Below are positions 54,579 to 64,000 of a stretch of DNA of 64,000 bases, in pieces. The notes under the pieces are model-generated. The model saw only the letters and a program-made list of their open reading frames with translations. It was not told where the DNA came from and did not search any database. The stretch is taken from positions 637,001 through 701,000 of the forward strand of contig NC_089768.1 of the NCBI RefSeq assembly GCF_040412425.1, read 5' to 3'. The DNA is from Macrobrachium rosenbergii (Eukaryota > Arthropoda > Malacostraca > Decapoda > Palaemonidae). Both the position numbers and the translations under genes were made by a program. The first letter of the stretch is position 1; each line of letters opens with the position of its first letter.

Positions 54579-55660
54579 TTAAGGAGTGGACTCCTTTTCA
54601 CCCTCTCCCAACACCGTGTCAGTCGCAATAAAGGGCCCCAGCGTACTGCGCTTTTCGAAAACAGTTTGCACGTCCACTAAGTAATGCGATGCAAACACCG
54701 ACTTGCATCTCCAAAAGGTGGACTTAACCAAGTCTTTCACAGATAAGCTTCTGCTAAAGGCTAGAGAAGTCGAAACTGCTCTTATCTCATGCGCCTTTAC
54801 TTTAAGAATACTCATCTCCGAGTCAACACAATGCCCATGAGCTTCTTTTATCAGGCTTCTCAAAAAGAAGGAAAGGGCATTCTTAGAGAGTGGCCTCAAA
54901 GGATCTCTAACCGAGCACCAGAGGTGGTCACTGGGACCTCTGAGCTTCTTCGTTCTCTGAACATAGAACTTGAGAGCTCTCACAGGACAGAGGTACCTCT
55001 CGGGTTCTTCGGAACCGACCAATTGGGAAAGGTCCTTAATTTCAAACTCTCTTGGCCAAGGTCTTGACGGGTCTTCGTTCTTGGCTAAGAAACCAAGAGT
55101 AGACATACATATTGCCTTCCCCTTAGCAAAGCCTACTCTCTTATCTATTGCATGTAGCTCACTTACTCTCCTGGCCGTAGCCAGAGCTACCAAGAATAGA
55201 GTCTTCTTCGTGAAATCCTTTAAGGAGATGTCCGCCATCGGTTCAAAGGATTGCGACCGTAACCATCTCAGCACTACGTCAAGATTCCACGCCACTGGTC
55301 TCTTCTGGTCCCTCTTTGACGTATTAAATGATCTAATTAGATCTGAAAGGTCTTGATTCAAAGACACTTCAAGACCCCTATGTCGAAAGACTGAAGCCAA
55401 CATGGCTCTATACCCTTTAATGGTAGGTACAGCAAGCTTTTTCTCTCTGTGGAGGAACAAGAGAAAATTGGCCATCTGGGCTATAGACGTCGAAGAAGAA
55501 GACACGCCTTCTCTTCGGCAACAGGACCTAAACTGTGTCCACTTCGCCTGGTAAACATTGTCAGAGGATTCTCTTCTGGGCTTCGCGATAGCTTCCGAAG
55601 CCTCTCTTGAAAAGCCTCTCTTTCTGACGATTCTCCTGACAGTCTGCAGGCGACAAGATG
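54579..55660 (-). pseudogene. A4 tyrosine recombinase domain, unbroken
   Basis: The last 350 or so codons of an 871-codon frame (57194-54579) form a complete DIRS YR. The N-terminal helical part is VYQAKWTQFRSCCRREGVSS and GYRAMLASVFRHRGLEVSLN. The catalytic Arg lies in ATARRVSELHAID (near 55165), LYVQ-type linkers and DHLWCSVRDPLRPLSKNAL follow, His-x-x-Arg lies in KAHEIRAVSTSLAF (near 54785), and Tyr lies in FWRCKSVFASHYL (near 54675). The frame ends with GEGEKESTP and a stop. The enzyme would integrate the circular element DNA. The domain itself looks usable, but the gene as a whole is frameshifted upstream, hence the pseudogene label. Confidence 0.85.
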
Positions 55661-57661
55661 AAGAGCGGACAAGTTCTGGTGGTACCTCTGAAAGTGCGGC
55701 TGTCTGAGTAAATCTGGTCTCTCTGGCAGTAGTCTCGGAAAGTCTGACAGGAGGTGTAGAAGGTCCGGGAACCACTCCCTCGGCGGCCAGAACGGAGCCA
55801 CCAGAGTCATCCTTACGTTCCGATGGCTTGAGAACGTCGAGATGACTTGCCACAGGATCTTGAACGGGGGAAAGGCATAAAGATCCAGGTCCGACCAGTT
55901 CATGAACATTGCGTCCACAAAAACCGCTTTGCTGTCCGGAACCGGAGAGCAGTAAAGGGGCAGCCGAGTCGTTTTGTCGGCTGCGAAGAGATCTATGAGC
56001 AGACGTCCCCATACCTTCCATAGCTCCTCGCAAACTAGGGGATGTGAAGTCCACTCGTTGGACAGGACCTGGTTCTTTCTGCTGAGAAGGTCCGCCGCTA
56101 CATTTCTCTCCCCTTGGATGAACCTCGTTACTAGTCTGGTCCCGATCTCCTCCGCCCAAACTAGTAACTCCCTCGCGGTCTCGTAGAGGGACCACGAGTG
56201 AGTGCCTCCCTGTTTTCGAATGTATGCCAGAGCGGTCGTGTTGTCCGCCTGGACCAAGACACATTTGCCTTCCACTTCTTGTTGAAAAGCCAACAGAGCT
56301 AAGTGAACCGCTTTTAGTTCCTTTTCGGTTTATATGCCAGTTTCTCTCTTCTCTTTGCCACTGGCCCAAAACTTTTGTCCCCATAGTCGCTCCCCAGCCC
56401 TTGTCCGAGCGTCCGGAAAACAAAGTTAGGTCTAGGTTCGGAAGCTGAAGAGGAAGCCCTTGTGTCAGTCTTCCTTCTGACCTCCACCAATGGAGGCACT
56501 CCTTTATCTTTTCCGAGATGGCGATGTTGAAGGAGTCCGGGAACTGTTTCCTGGGCCACTTCTCCTGCAGATAAAACTGCAGTGGCCTCAGGTTCAAGCG
56601 CCCCAGTCTTACAAACTTCTCCACTGAAGCTAAGGTTCCCACGAGGCTCATCCACTCGTTCGCGGAACAATTCTTCCTCTGCAGAAAGTCGTCGATCTTC
56701 TGCAGGCCTGAGGCTATCCGTTGACTGGACAGAAAAGCCTGAAAAGTCTGAGAGTCCAGACTCACTCCCAAATAGACAATCTGCTGACTGGGAGTAAGGC
56801 AAGACTTCTTCTCGTTGACAATGAGGCCTAGTGACTTTGTCAATTGAAGAGTCTTTGAGAGGTCCTCCATACAACTCTCCCTCGAAGCGCTTTGAGAGAG
56901 CCAATCGTCGAGGTACATGGATATTCGGATTCCTTCCAGGTGAAGGTGTCTGGCTACTGATAACAGGACCCTTGTGAAAACTTGCGGGCCGTCGACAGAC
57001 CGAAGCAGAGGGCACGGAACTGATACACCTGTCCCTCGAAGACGAACCTCAGGAACTTCCTTGAATCTGGGTGTATTGGAACGTGAAAGTAAGCGTCTTG
57101 GAGGTCTATAGAAACCATCCAATCCCCCTGATGTAAGACGCCAAGACCGACTGTGTTGTCTCCATGGAGAACTTCGTCTTCTGAACGAAGACATTCAATG
57201 CACTCACGTCCAGTACCGGTCTCCATCCCCCTGAGGCTTTCGTAACCAGGAACAGACGATTGTAGAATCCTGGAGATAGAGGGGCATGAAGCAGTTCTAT
57301 CGCTTCCTTCTCCAGCATGGCTCGGACTTCTGAGCGAAGGGCGTCTAGTTTCATGGAGTTGTGCAAAATACGCCTGTAAAGATACTGGAGCCTCCACTAA
57401 AGGAGGTTTGGAAAGGAAGGGGATGGCATATCCTTCCTTTAAAACTTGGATTGTCCAAGGGTCTGCCGAGATCCGTTGCCACTCTTGCCAGAACCTTTGC
57501 AGTCTGGCTCCTACTGCTGAATGGAGGACAAAAGGTTCACTTCTTCTCAGGGACCGTCGAGGTTCTAGGCGTGGCTTTGCCTTTTCCTCTGGCCCTGCCA
57601 AAAACACGTCTAGAGGATCTCCCCTTATACTGACCAAACGTGTCAGCAGGAGACGAAACAC
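55661..57661 (-). pseudogene. A4 reverse transcriptase and RNase H (several frameshifts)
   Basis: The pol frame opens at 57661, overlapping the end of gag by about 125 bp, with FWQEWQRISADPWTIQVLKE. The true frame then moves to 57366-57120 (PGFYNRLFLVTKASGGWRPV), back to 57130-56960 (SIDLQDAYFHVPIHPDSRKF, ALCFGLSTA), and to the 871-codon frame (57000-56330), which carries the active site MYLDDWL at about 56918-56900 and LFSGRSDKGWGATMG, where the first RNase H Asp reads Gly-Arg. RNase H continues in another frame at 56293-55660 (VQADNTTALAYIRKQGGTH, RNVAADLLSRKNQVL). The N-terminal 65 codons of the 871-codon frame are out of frame and carry no homology. Confidence 0.85.
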
Positions 57662-59890
57662 CGCGCACAGGAGCAGTAGAAAGCACAGGTCTCTTCGCCT
57701 TCTTGGCAGACTGCGACAAAAGATCCTGGGTTGACTTCTGAGCTAACGCCTGGGAAATTACAGCCACCAACTCCTGCAGAAACAGATGTGCCTTGTCCAA
57801 AGGAGAAAACAGGAGAGCCGACTTCTGGTTTGATGAAATGCCTTTTGCTAAAAAGGAGCACCACAGTTGCCTCTTTTTAAGAACTCTACTGCACCGTCGC
57901 AGATGCCCCTATCGATGCAGTCCACTACTCCTACCATATCATCCAAGAGCTCAGAAGGAAGATCAAAATCCTTAATCTTCCTGGCTAAGGCCGCAATCGC
58001 CCAGTCCAGGAAGCTCACTATCTCAAGAGTACGAAACACGCTCTCGAGAACTTGATCCAGTTCGGAGGACGTAAAGAATACCTTCGCAGAATTAAGTGCG
58101 GTCCTCCTACTGGCATCCATGAGACTGGAGAAGTCCCCCTGCGTGGAGGCAGCCACACCCAGGGAAAACATTTCCCCAGTCTCGTACCAACTCCGGTTAT
58201 GGAAGGAACGACGAGAAGGAGGCAGGCAGAAAACTTTCTTCCCAAGTTCCCTCTTCTCGGCCAGCCAAGCACCCATCTTCTTAAGGCCCTTCTTCGCCGA
58301 GACGGACAGCACAAGTTTTGTAAAGTCCGAAGAAAAAACAGAAGCCTTGTCCCTCTTGTACTGGGACCCAGGAGACGGAGGAGCCGCAGGCGAGAACGAA
58401 TCAGGGAAGTTCTCAATGAAGAACTTCAAGAGCTTCTTGTAAGAAGAGAGTTGCGGCGACTTCTCCTCCTTACACTGCTCCTCTAAGTCCGAGAGGAGTT
58501 CGTCAGATACTGGGGACAAGTCCAGCTGGACTACGTCTTCATCCAAGTCCCCCTGAACTGAAGCCTGAGTTACACGAACAGGGACTGGGAGGCTCGTGAC
58601 ATACTCTTGCTGTGTCACCGAAAGAGCTTGAGCCTGTTGAGGAGCCATCGGAGGCGCCAAAGGAGGCGCAGTTGGTACAGCAACCAAAGGTGGCGCCAAA
58701 GGAGGAGCAGTCGGTACAGCAACCAAAGGTGGCGCCAACGGAGGCGCAAGCGGCAGCGCTACCAGAGCGGCTGAAAGAGGAGTCGAGGTGGGCGCTGCTG
58801 GCATCACAGGAGGCGCCAAAGAAGAGACTTGACTTTTGGACAAAAGCTCTAAAATTGAGTCCAGACGGGCGTTGATTCCGTCAATCACTTGCTGTTGTGG
58901 TCCATCGAATGCTGGAGCAGGCGCCACAGGAGCAGGAGTCACAGAAACTGGAACAGCTGAAGGGAGAGCCACAGGAGTTGCTGGCGCCAACGAAGCAGAC
59001 CTCTCAGCTGCAACTTCCTTATAAGGAGGCTCAGCCGAAAACGAATGAGACGAGTCCGACGAAGAAAACCTCTCTGGTTCTGCCCAAAAGCTACAGGAAG
59101 GGGCAGGATCCTCCAGAAGCGCCTTCTTCTTAGGTATCTTCGATGGAGACAGCTGACGAGACCTCTTCAAAGGTCTGGAAACGCCGCGAAAACGCCATCC
59201 TCTAGGAGGAGAGGAACTCCAACTGGAGCCACTAGACACTATCCGCTCCTCACCTTTTCGGTGGTGAGGGCCAGCAGCCTGGGAAGCGGCAACAAGACTG
59301 CTTGAGGGGGCAACTGCTCGGGAGCAGGTCCCACTCACCTCCTTTCGGCTTTCGGCATGCCTTCTCCCTGGAACCTGGGAGCCTGACAGGGGCCTAGACC
59401 TGGGAGCGTGAATGGGCCGAGAAGCTACCTCCTCCACAACACTTTCACAAGGCACAACACTTGCACTATCACTGCGGTCCACTAACCGCTGCAAATTGTC
59501 TCCCATTTTCTGCATGGTAGACATAAAAGCAGTAAGGACTGACATGGTATCAGGATTGGGAGAAACGGTGTCCAGGCCAGGTAAAACTACAGGAACTACA
59601 GGGGGAGCAGGGTTAATAGAACTTACGAAAACCTCTTGACTACCTCCTGACCTCGAAGACCTAGAAGAGGCCTTCCTTATCCTATCTTTCTCTAACTTAT
59701 TCATGTACTTCCCCAAAGCACTCCAGTCAGACAAAGTTAGTAGTTCACACTCATTACAAGTCAAGTCAGCAGAACATTTTTGCCCCCTGCATGAAAAACA
59801 AGAAGTGTGTGGGTCTAAACTAAGCTTAACAAGCCTGGTTTTGCAGCCTTTACTCCAAAACTGGATACCACTAGAACCTGAATCAGACAT
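57537..59890 (-). pseudogene. A4 gag-like ORF, 680 codons then a frameshift
   Basis: Met at 59890 opens a frame to 57848. Residues 16-48 hold a Cys/His motif (C16, H28, C31, C34, C39, C45, C48). Residues about 60-75 form a basic helix (YMNKLEKDRIRKASSR). About 350-460 is a Pro/Ala-rich repeat (APPLAPPLVAVPT). The C-terminal domain (about 500-670) has KKMGAWLAEKRELGKKVFCL, LGVAASTQGDFSSLMDASRR and EIVSFLDWAIAALARKI. Near residue 670 about 26 nt seem missing relative to A2, and the proper continuation (LKKRQLWCSFLAKGISSNQK to TSTVPEKK) lies in another frame down to 57537. The start choice rests on the motif following directly and on conservation in A1. Confidence 0.85.
58610..58800 (-). repeat. 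A4 gag Pro/Ala repeat
   Basis: Plus-strand 'ggtacagcaaccaaaggtgg' and 'cgccaaaggaggcgcagt'-type units occur about every 51-54 bp in two to three copies, coding APPLAPPLVAVPT repeats on the minus strand. It occupies the same place in gag as the repeats of A1 and A2. Confidence 0.85.
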
Positions 59891-60111
59891 AACAGTCTAA
59901 CTAAGATCAAAGCTAAAGCAATAACTAGCGCCAGCAAAAAACAACAAAACGAGTACTTCACCAAAAAAAAAAGGAGCTACAAGTTCGAATTGTTGACAAA
60001 TACTACCAGCAGCGGAACTGAGTTACCGGTTCGGCACGGCAAAAACTAATGACGTGTTCTTGGAACGGTTCCCGATACCCCGATAGAGGGCGGGGGGTAG
60101 GGGGATCACCT

Positions 60112-60194
60112 GTCGTACCGCTAGCGCTAGCGCGAAATTTGAAATACTGCCGTGACGTCAAAGACGACAGCTATATGTAACTACCGGGTAAGTT
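60112..60194 (-). repeat. A4 5' ITR
   Basis: Inverted copy of 54328-54410. In DIRS elements the transcript starts in or next to this ITR. The TGACGTCA octamer is at 60153-60160 and the GCTAGCGCTAGC palindrome at 60120-60131. Confidence 0.92.
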
Positions 60195-60259
60195 GTATGA
60201 GAGTGAGGTCAGAAAAAACAAGTCCAATCAAAAGAGAGGATCATACGTTCTTAGACGGA

Positions 60260-62110
60260 GGATGCTAGAACACTAAAGGTCATGAAAACCTCCTATGCTT
60301 CCAATCCTGCTTAGGTCATACCATAAAACTCCAACAGAAAATGAGCTTCCAACTCTTCCCCAGAGCCAAGGATGCAGGGGAGTTGGCGTTAGACCACCAG
60401 AAGCTGGCGCCGGGTGTACTGAGCTGGTTGGGAGCTGGTGGGTGCTCCTAGAAGCTCGGGGTAGAGCTGGCAGCACCAGCTGTAGCTGGTGCCAGGTGAG
60501 GTGAAAGTCAGGTGAGGAAAAAACAACTCGGGCTGATGGGTGCTCCTGGGAGCCTGGAGCCCAATCCCTGGGTGTCAAAACTTTCCTCTCTTCCATTAAG
60601 TTCTTGAGAGAGAGAAAGAAAGAACGGATCCAGGTCATGGCAGGGTCTTCGATCTCCGTAAAAATTCCTTTAATTCTGAAGTTATCGGAAAGACATGCTG
60701 CCCTGATGAACATTCTGATCCCAACAAGCTCTTAAATAAAATTGGAGAGGTCTCATGCGAAGTCTCCCTAGTCTTATGAATTTCTCCAGAGAAGTCAACG
60801 TCCCCAAGAGATTCATCCACTGGGTGGTGGAGCAAGAACAAAGCGATAGGAAGAGGTCTACCTTCCTCAGACAGTCTTCCATTCTTCTGAGTGACGGAGA
60901 AGCCCGAAAACTCAGAGAGTATATCAGAACTCCCGAATAAAGAATCTTCTGAGTGGGAGTCATTTGTGACTTCTTGAAGTTCATTGTTAGTCCTAACTCC
61001 TGGGTCAAGAGAGGAGTTTTGTAAACCCTTTGTGCACTGATTCTTCGTAGGTGATCGAATTGGCCAATCATCCAGACATAGCAAGATCCTCACTCCCACT
61101 AAATGTAGCCAACCCGCCACAGGATTCAACGCTCGAGTGAAGACTTGTGGGGCCTTCGAGAGACTGAAACAAAGAGTTCGAAATTGAAAGATCTGGTCCT
61201 CGAAAACGAAACATAGGCATTTAATCCGGGTGAGCCAGAATATGGAAATAAGCATCCTGCATGTCCAGGGATATCTGTATTTTTCACTAATTCTATTGCC
61301 TTTTTGTTCAGAAGAGAGGACACTTCCTTCGACAAGGAATGCTTCTCCTAACCGATGGAGAAAGCTGTCAATACGACAGGAGTGTTAGTCAATGCAGATT
61401 CTCCTTGAAGGGAATAGAGTACTGTATCCCTCTTTTAAAAACTTTGACTACCCACTGATCCGCTCCTCTTTTGCTACATCTCTCCCAAAAGAGACGAAGC
61501 CTGACCTCCACAGGAGCGTGAAGGACTAAATCCTCACTTGCGAGATCTTGCCGAAACAAATGCTGTTTATCCAGAGGGGAAAGCAGGAGGGCCGATTTCT
61601 GTGGGGTCAAAGCCCTTCGCTGTAAACGAGACCCACAGTTCGCGCGTCTTCAGGATGCCCATGACATACAGGGCAGCTACTTCAAGCAACCTATCTGACG
61701 GCTCTACCTGCGCAAGAGAGAAAATTCTCCAGGTCTGCAGCCTCAGCACACAAGAGAGGAGATTCTTGAAGCTTCTTGGCGACTGCTCCCAAACATCAGT
61801 CGAGAAAACTCAACGCCTCGAAGGCCTTAAAAATACTCAACAGGTGATCCATCTCCTGAGCTGAAAAGAATGTTTTTGCCGATGCGAGAGCCGATCTCTG
61901 TCCTGAGTAATGAACGCAGAAAAGTCCCCCTGGGAGGAGTCAAGCACTCCCAGGGCAGGAGCTTCTCCCGTTGAATACAACTTAAGTATCGCCTACGTGA
62001 GAGATGAGAGGGGGGAAAACACTAAAGCAGGCCCTTCCTTGATCCCTCTAGTCAGAAAACCATTCCTCTACTTGGCAAAGAGCTTTCTTCGATGACTTAG
62101 AAATCGGCGA
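60260..62110 (-). pseudogene. A5 remnants of YR, RT and gag
   Basis: Minus-strand 60713-60540 reads AMTWIRSFFLSLKNLMEER, like the YR middle of A4 (PWPREFEIKDLSQLVGSEE). Segment 61255-60635 is RT with FRTLCFSLSKAPQVFTRALN, the active site LCLDDWPIRS and a thumb (SELKEF). Segment 61610-61389 fuses gag end text (TPQKSALLLSPLDKQHLF) to the pol N-terminus (LRLFWERCSKRGADQWVVKV). Segment 61749-61567 is the gag C-terminal domain (GILKTRELWVSFTAKGFDP). The order gag-RT-YR is kept but RNase H and the catalytic YR are lost. A GC-rich stretch at 60360-60540 is not recognised. Confidence 0.75.
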
Positions 62111-62229
62111 TAAAACATCACCAAAATCCGGTCTCTGACCGGCAAATTTAAGAACAAAGCTGACCAAGATGCTCTGTGTTGACTCAAGCGTCGGCAGAAA
62201 CATAATGACGAATGTTTGCCGAGTAGTTC

Positions 62230-62367
62230 CTGATACTCTCGTTGGTGGGTGAGACCAATCACCTGCACTAAATTGAAGCGCTAACCTGCAAATTTTTTAA
62301 TTTAAGCTGCCGATGCAAGAGAAACTCTTAGCTAATGTAATTACTGGGTAAACTGCACATATAAAAA
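62230..62367 (-). repeat. A5 5' ITR
   Basis: 'cgttggtgggtgagaccaat' and 'gctaatgtaattactgggta' complement the left ITR at 54050-54170. The final 'catataaaa' abuts MITE sequence 'agtgcaattag'. Confidence 0.85.
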
Positions 62368-62539
62368 GTGCAATTAGTCATTAAAATATGAAAATAAAGT
62401 AATTAGTGAATATTTCTGAGTGAAAAATACCGCGAATGGGCGAATTTTCCACGAATAATGGGTAGATACGTTCCACAGATCCCGCGAATACGTGAGTCCG
62501 CAAATTGTGAGAACGCGAATATGGGGGGGGTTTACTGTA

Positions 62540-63560
62540 CTCCTATCAAGAGGTCCCTGTCATCCATCCACCAGTGAAGGTCCTCTCTCACCTCCTCAGA
62601 AAGAGAGATGAGAAAGGACTGGGACCAGTACTCCTTTAGTCTCCATTGTAGAGACCGCATGTGAAGATGCCCATGAGGTACCAGCTTCTCCAGTGACGAC
62701 AGGTGACTGATGACGACTTGCCATTGCTGGGCTGGCTGCTCCTGTCAAGACAGGAACAGCTGTGCTGCCTGCCTGAACCTGCTGATACGAGAGTCCGAGG
62801 GAAAGACTCTCGCTGCTACCGTGTCTATCAGCATGCCAGGTACTTTATCCTCTGCTTGGGGGTGAGATCTGACTTCTCGAGATTCACCATGATCCTAAGA
62901 TCGCGGCAAAACTCGAGGAGTCGATCCCTGTCCTGCAGCAACTGCAAGCGGAAGCTCGCCAGGACCAGCCAGTCGTCGAGATACCTCAGTAGACATACCC
63001 CGTACAAGCGGGCCTAAGCTGACACGAGAGAGAAGACTCATGAAAACCTGGGGAGCGGTCGAGAGCCGAAGCAGAGTGCCCTGAATTGGAAGACCGTCTC
63101 CCTGAGGATAAAGTGGAGGTACTTATGAGAGGACGGATGAATGGGTATTTGGAAACACGTATCCCTCAAGTCCACCATAAGCATGAAGTCGTTCTCCATG
63201 ATGGAAGTGAGCACAGAGCGTGCCGTTTCCATCGTGAACCGAGTCTGGCGAACGAATCGGTTCAGGGGAGACAGGTCTATGACTGGTCTCCATCCCCCTG
63301 TGGCTTTCTCTACGAGGAAGACACGGCTGAAAGAGCCTGGAGACCGGTCTGACACGACTTCCACAGCACCCTTGCTCAGCATGGCTTGCACTTCTTGCTG
63401 TAGTACAGAGTTCTTTGGACGTAGGTGCAGAGACGGACCGGAGAATAGGTGAGGGGCCGGGACTCGAAGGGTAGTAGATATCCCTTCCGAAGGACATCCA
63501 CTATCCAAGTCTCGGCTCCATGTTGCTGCCATGTTGTCCAATGGCTTGATAGGCACCCCC
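62540..63560 (-). pseudogene. B3 reverse transcriptase
   Basis: Segment 63556-63038 reads QQEVQAMLSKGAVEVV, FSRVFLVEKATGGWRPVIDL, MVDLRDTCFQIPIHPSSHKY and FQFRALCFGS. The active-site strand is at about 63000-62960 in another frame (RYLDDWLVLASF), followed by the thumb and connection to the MITE junction (WWMDDRDLL at about 62580-62550). The substitution DTCF for the usual DAYF in the palm is notable. A frameshift near 63040 breaks the frame. Confidence 0.82.
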
Positions 63561-63589
63561 CCACCTTCGGCAGCATTTGGGGGGGAACG

Positions 63590-64000
63590 CTGCCCCTAGC
63601 GTTTCCCCCTTCTTCTTCTTCCCCTTGCCCCCTTTTCCGGATTGCAAAGCAAGCTGAAAGGGACAGGAAGATCCACCCTCTCCAGAGGAAGAAGGCTGGG
63701 TGTTCCCACGAGATCCCTTAGAAGACTGGGACTTCTTAGGGGCCGAGGAAGTGCTAGCCTGACCCGAGGGCCTGGCCGCAGTGTAATGTGAAGACCCGGA
63801 GGTCTTGGCCATGGCCTCGTGAACAAGCCGGTTGCTGTCATCGGCTCAACGCTTGTCCACCGCAGCGTCCACCAACTCTCGAGGGAAGAGAGAGGTAAAC
63901 CCCAGCAACGGTCTGTTCCGCAGGGTCACTGCCTACTCAGGCCCCGCGGACCTGGAGAAGTGAGAAAGAATGGTGTCCCTTTGCCTCAGGGCCAGGTTAG
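63590..64000 (-). pseudogene. B3 gag-like C-terminus / pol leader
   Basis: The minus strand reads TLRNRPLLGFTSLFPRELVD near 63930-63870, then VHEAMAKTSGSSHYTAARPS and a Ser/Lys/Gly-rich basic tail (GGKGKKKKGE) that runs toward the RT start. The upstream portion is outside the window. Basic, low-complexity tails at this position also occur in A4 (GRARGKGKATP). It may be intact here, but the full gene cannot be seen. Confidence 0.6.

Larger units (their letters stand above)
54295..60197 (-). mobile_element. DIRS-like element A4, best-preserved copy, inserted in A5
   Basis: The ITRs (54328-54410 and 60112-60194) differ at about one position in 83. Minus-strand order is leader, gag (59890 to about 57537), RT/RNase H (57661-55660) and YR (55660-54579). 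High ITR identity and long frames mark it as the youngest insertion here. The ICR found in A1-A3 is absent: 3' ITR sequence passes directly at 54410 into 'tgatgcccttgatcagggcg', which in A1 and A2 lies some 500 bp further in. Confidence 0.9.
54013..62367 (-). mobile_element. DIRS-like element A5, inserted in MITE, split by A4, decayed
   Basis: Left end 'atgacattttataataaaat' with ITR at 54050-54190, right ITR at 62230-62367 ('cgatgcaagagaaactctta', 'taatgtaattactgggtaaa'). The left half of the ICR survives at 54249-54295 ('taattactgggtaagtatat' to 'attttattataaaa'), where A4 begins. After A4, scattered gag, RT and YR pieces run from 60260 to 62100 with large deletions. Confidence 0.85.
53870..62537. 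mobile_element. TA-flanked MITE (about 315 bp of own sequence), split by A5
   Basis: Left end 'cagtaaacaccccgcattcg' and right end, complemented, 'cagtaaacccccccatattc' form inverted repeats bounded by TA on both sides (53868-53869 and 62538-62539). B3 sequence is continuous across it. CAGT termini and a TA duplication are typical of Tc1/mariner-pogo transposons. No transposase is present, so it is non-autonomous. Its own DNA is 53870-54012 and 62368-62537. Confidence 0.85.
51350..64000 (-). mobile_element. DIRS-like element B3, split by a MITE, continues past window
   Basis: Left ITR and ICR are at 51350-51680. The minus strand has YR and RNase H at 53860-52200 and, after removal of 53868-62539, RT at 63560-62540 and the gag C-terminus at 64000-63590. 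It is the only B-type copy here that keeps the RT palm, though part of RNase H between the RT thumb and the TTVVAYV motif is lost. The 5' end is outside the window. Confidence 0.85.

Noticed and set aside
54579..57194. Reading the whole 871-codon frame as one continuous protein
   Set aside because: The first 65 or so codons and the stretch at about 56330-55660 are out of frame relative to homologous RT and RNase H. Only two parts of it are genuine coding sequence.
57537..57800. Separate small basic protein downstream of A4 gag
   Set aside because: It is the true C-terminus of gag in another frame after a small deletion, as the continuous A2 sequence shows.

Overview
The window is eukaryotic, gene-poor and almost entirely made of nested, decayed retrotransposons. 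The content (many DIRS-type tyrosine-recombinase retrotransposons, I-type non-LTR elements with RNase H, tRNA-derived SINEs, long GA/TC microsatellites) fits an arthropod, most likely a decapod crustacean. That taxonomic call is inference, because no diagnostic host gene is visible. Every retroelement whose direction can be read points to the minus strand.

Names used here: I-1 and I-2 are two copies of one I-like non-LTR element. A1-A6, B1-B3, C1-C2 and D1 are DIRS-like elements in four subfamilies, grouped by their terminal repeats. In each, the minus-strand order 5' to 3' is ITR - gag-like ORF - RT/RNase H - tyrosine recombinase (YR) - internal complementary region (ICR) - ITR. On the plus strand the 3' ITR and ICR are therefore at the left and the 5' ITR at the right.

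Layout: 1-5322 I-1 (3' end beyond the window). 5323-10117 C1. 10118-10974 no recognisable gene. 10975-12609 C2 (3' part). 12610-19553 B1. 19554-19942 nothing recognised. 19943-20611 A6 (3' end only), then SINE pieces. About 20940-39533 I-2, split by A1 (21867-28722) and A2 (29226-35507). 39534-41841 is the only long stretch free of recognisable retroelements and holds one candidate host exon. 41842-42180 D1 3' end. 42181-51349 B2, split by A3 (45422-50119). 51350 to the window end B3, split by a TA-flanked MITE (53870-62537), which is split by A5 (54013-62367), which is split by A4 (54295-60197), giving a four-deep nest.

A4 is the best-preserved element, with near-identical ITRs, a 680-codon gag frame and an unbroken YR domain with Arg, His-x-x-Arg and Tyr; it still has several frameshifts and lacks the ICR. 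All other copies are broken. A3 has lost RT and RNase H. B1, B2 and C1 have lost the RT palm. Because related copies occur with and without insertions, the window contains its own empty-site controls: I-1 for A1 and A2, and B1 for A3. These show DIRS insertion at oligo-A without target-site duplication. The ICRs fuse complements of both element ends, as the DIRS circle model predicts.
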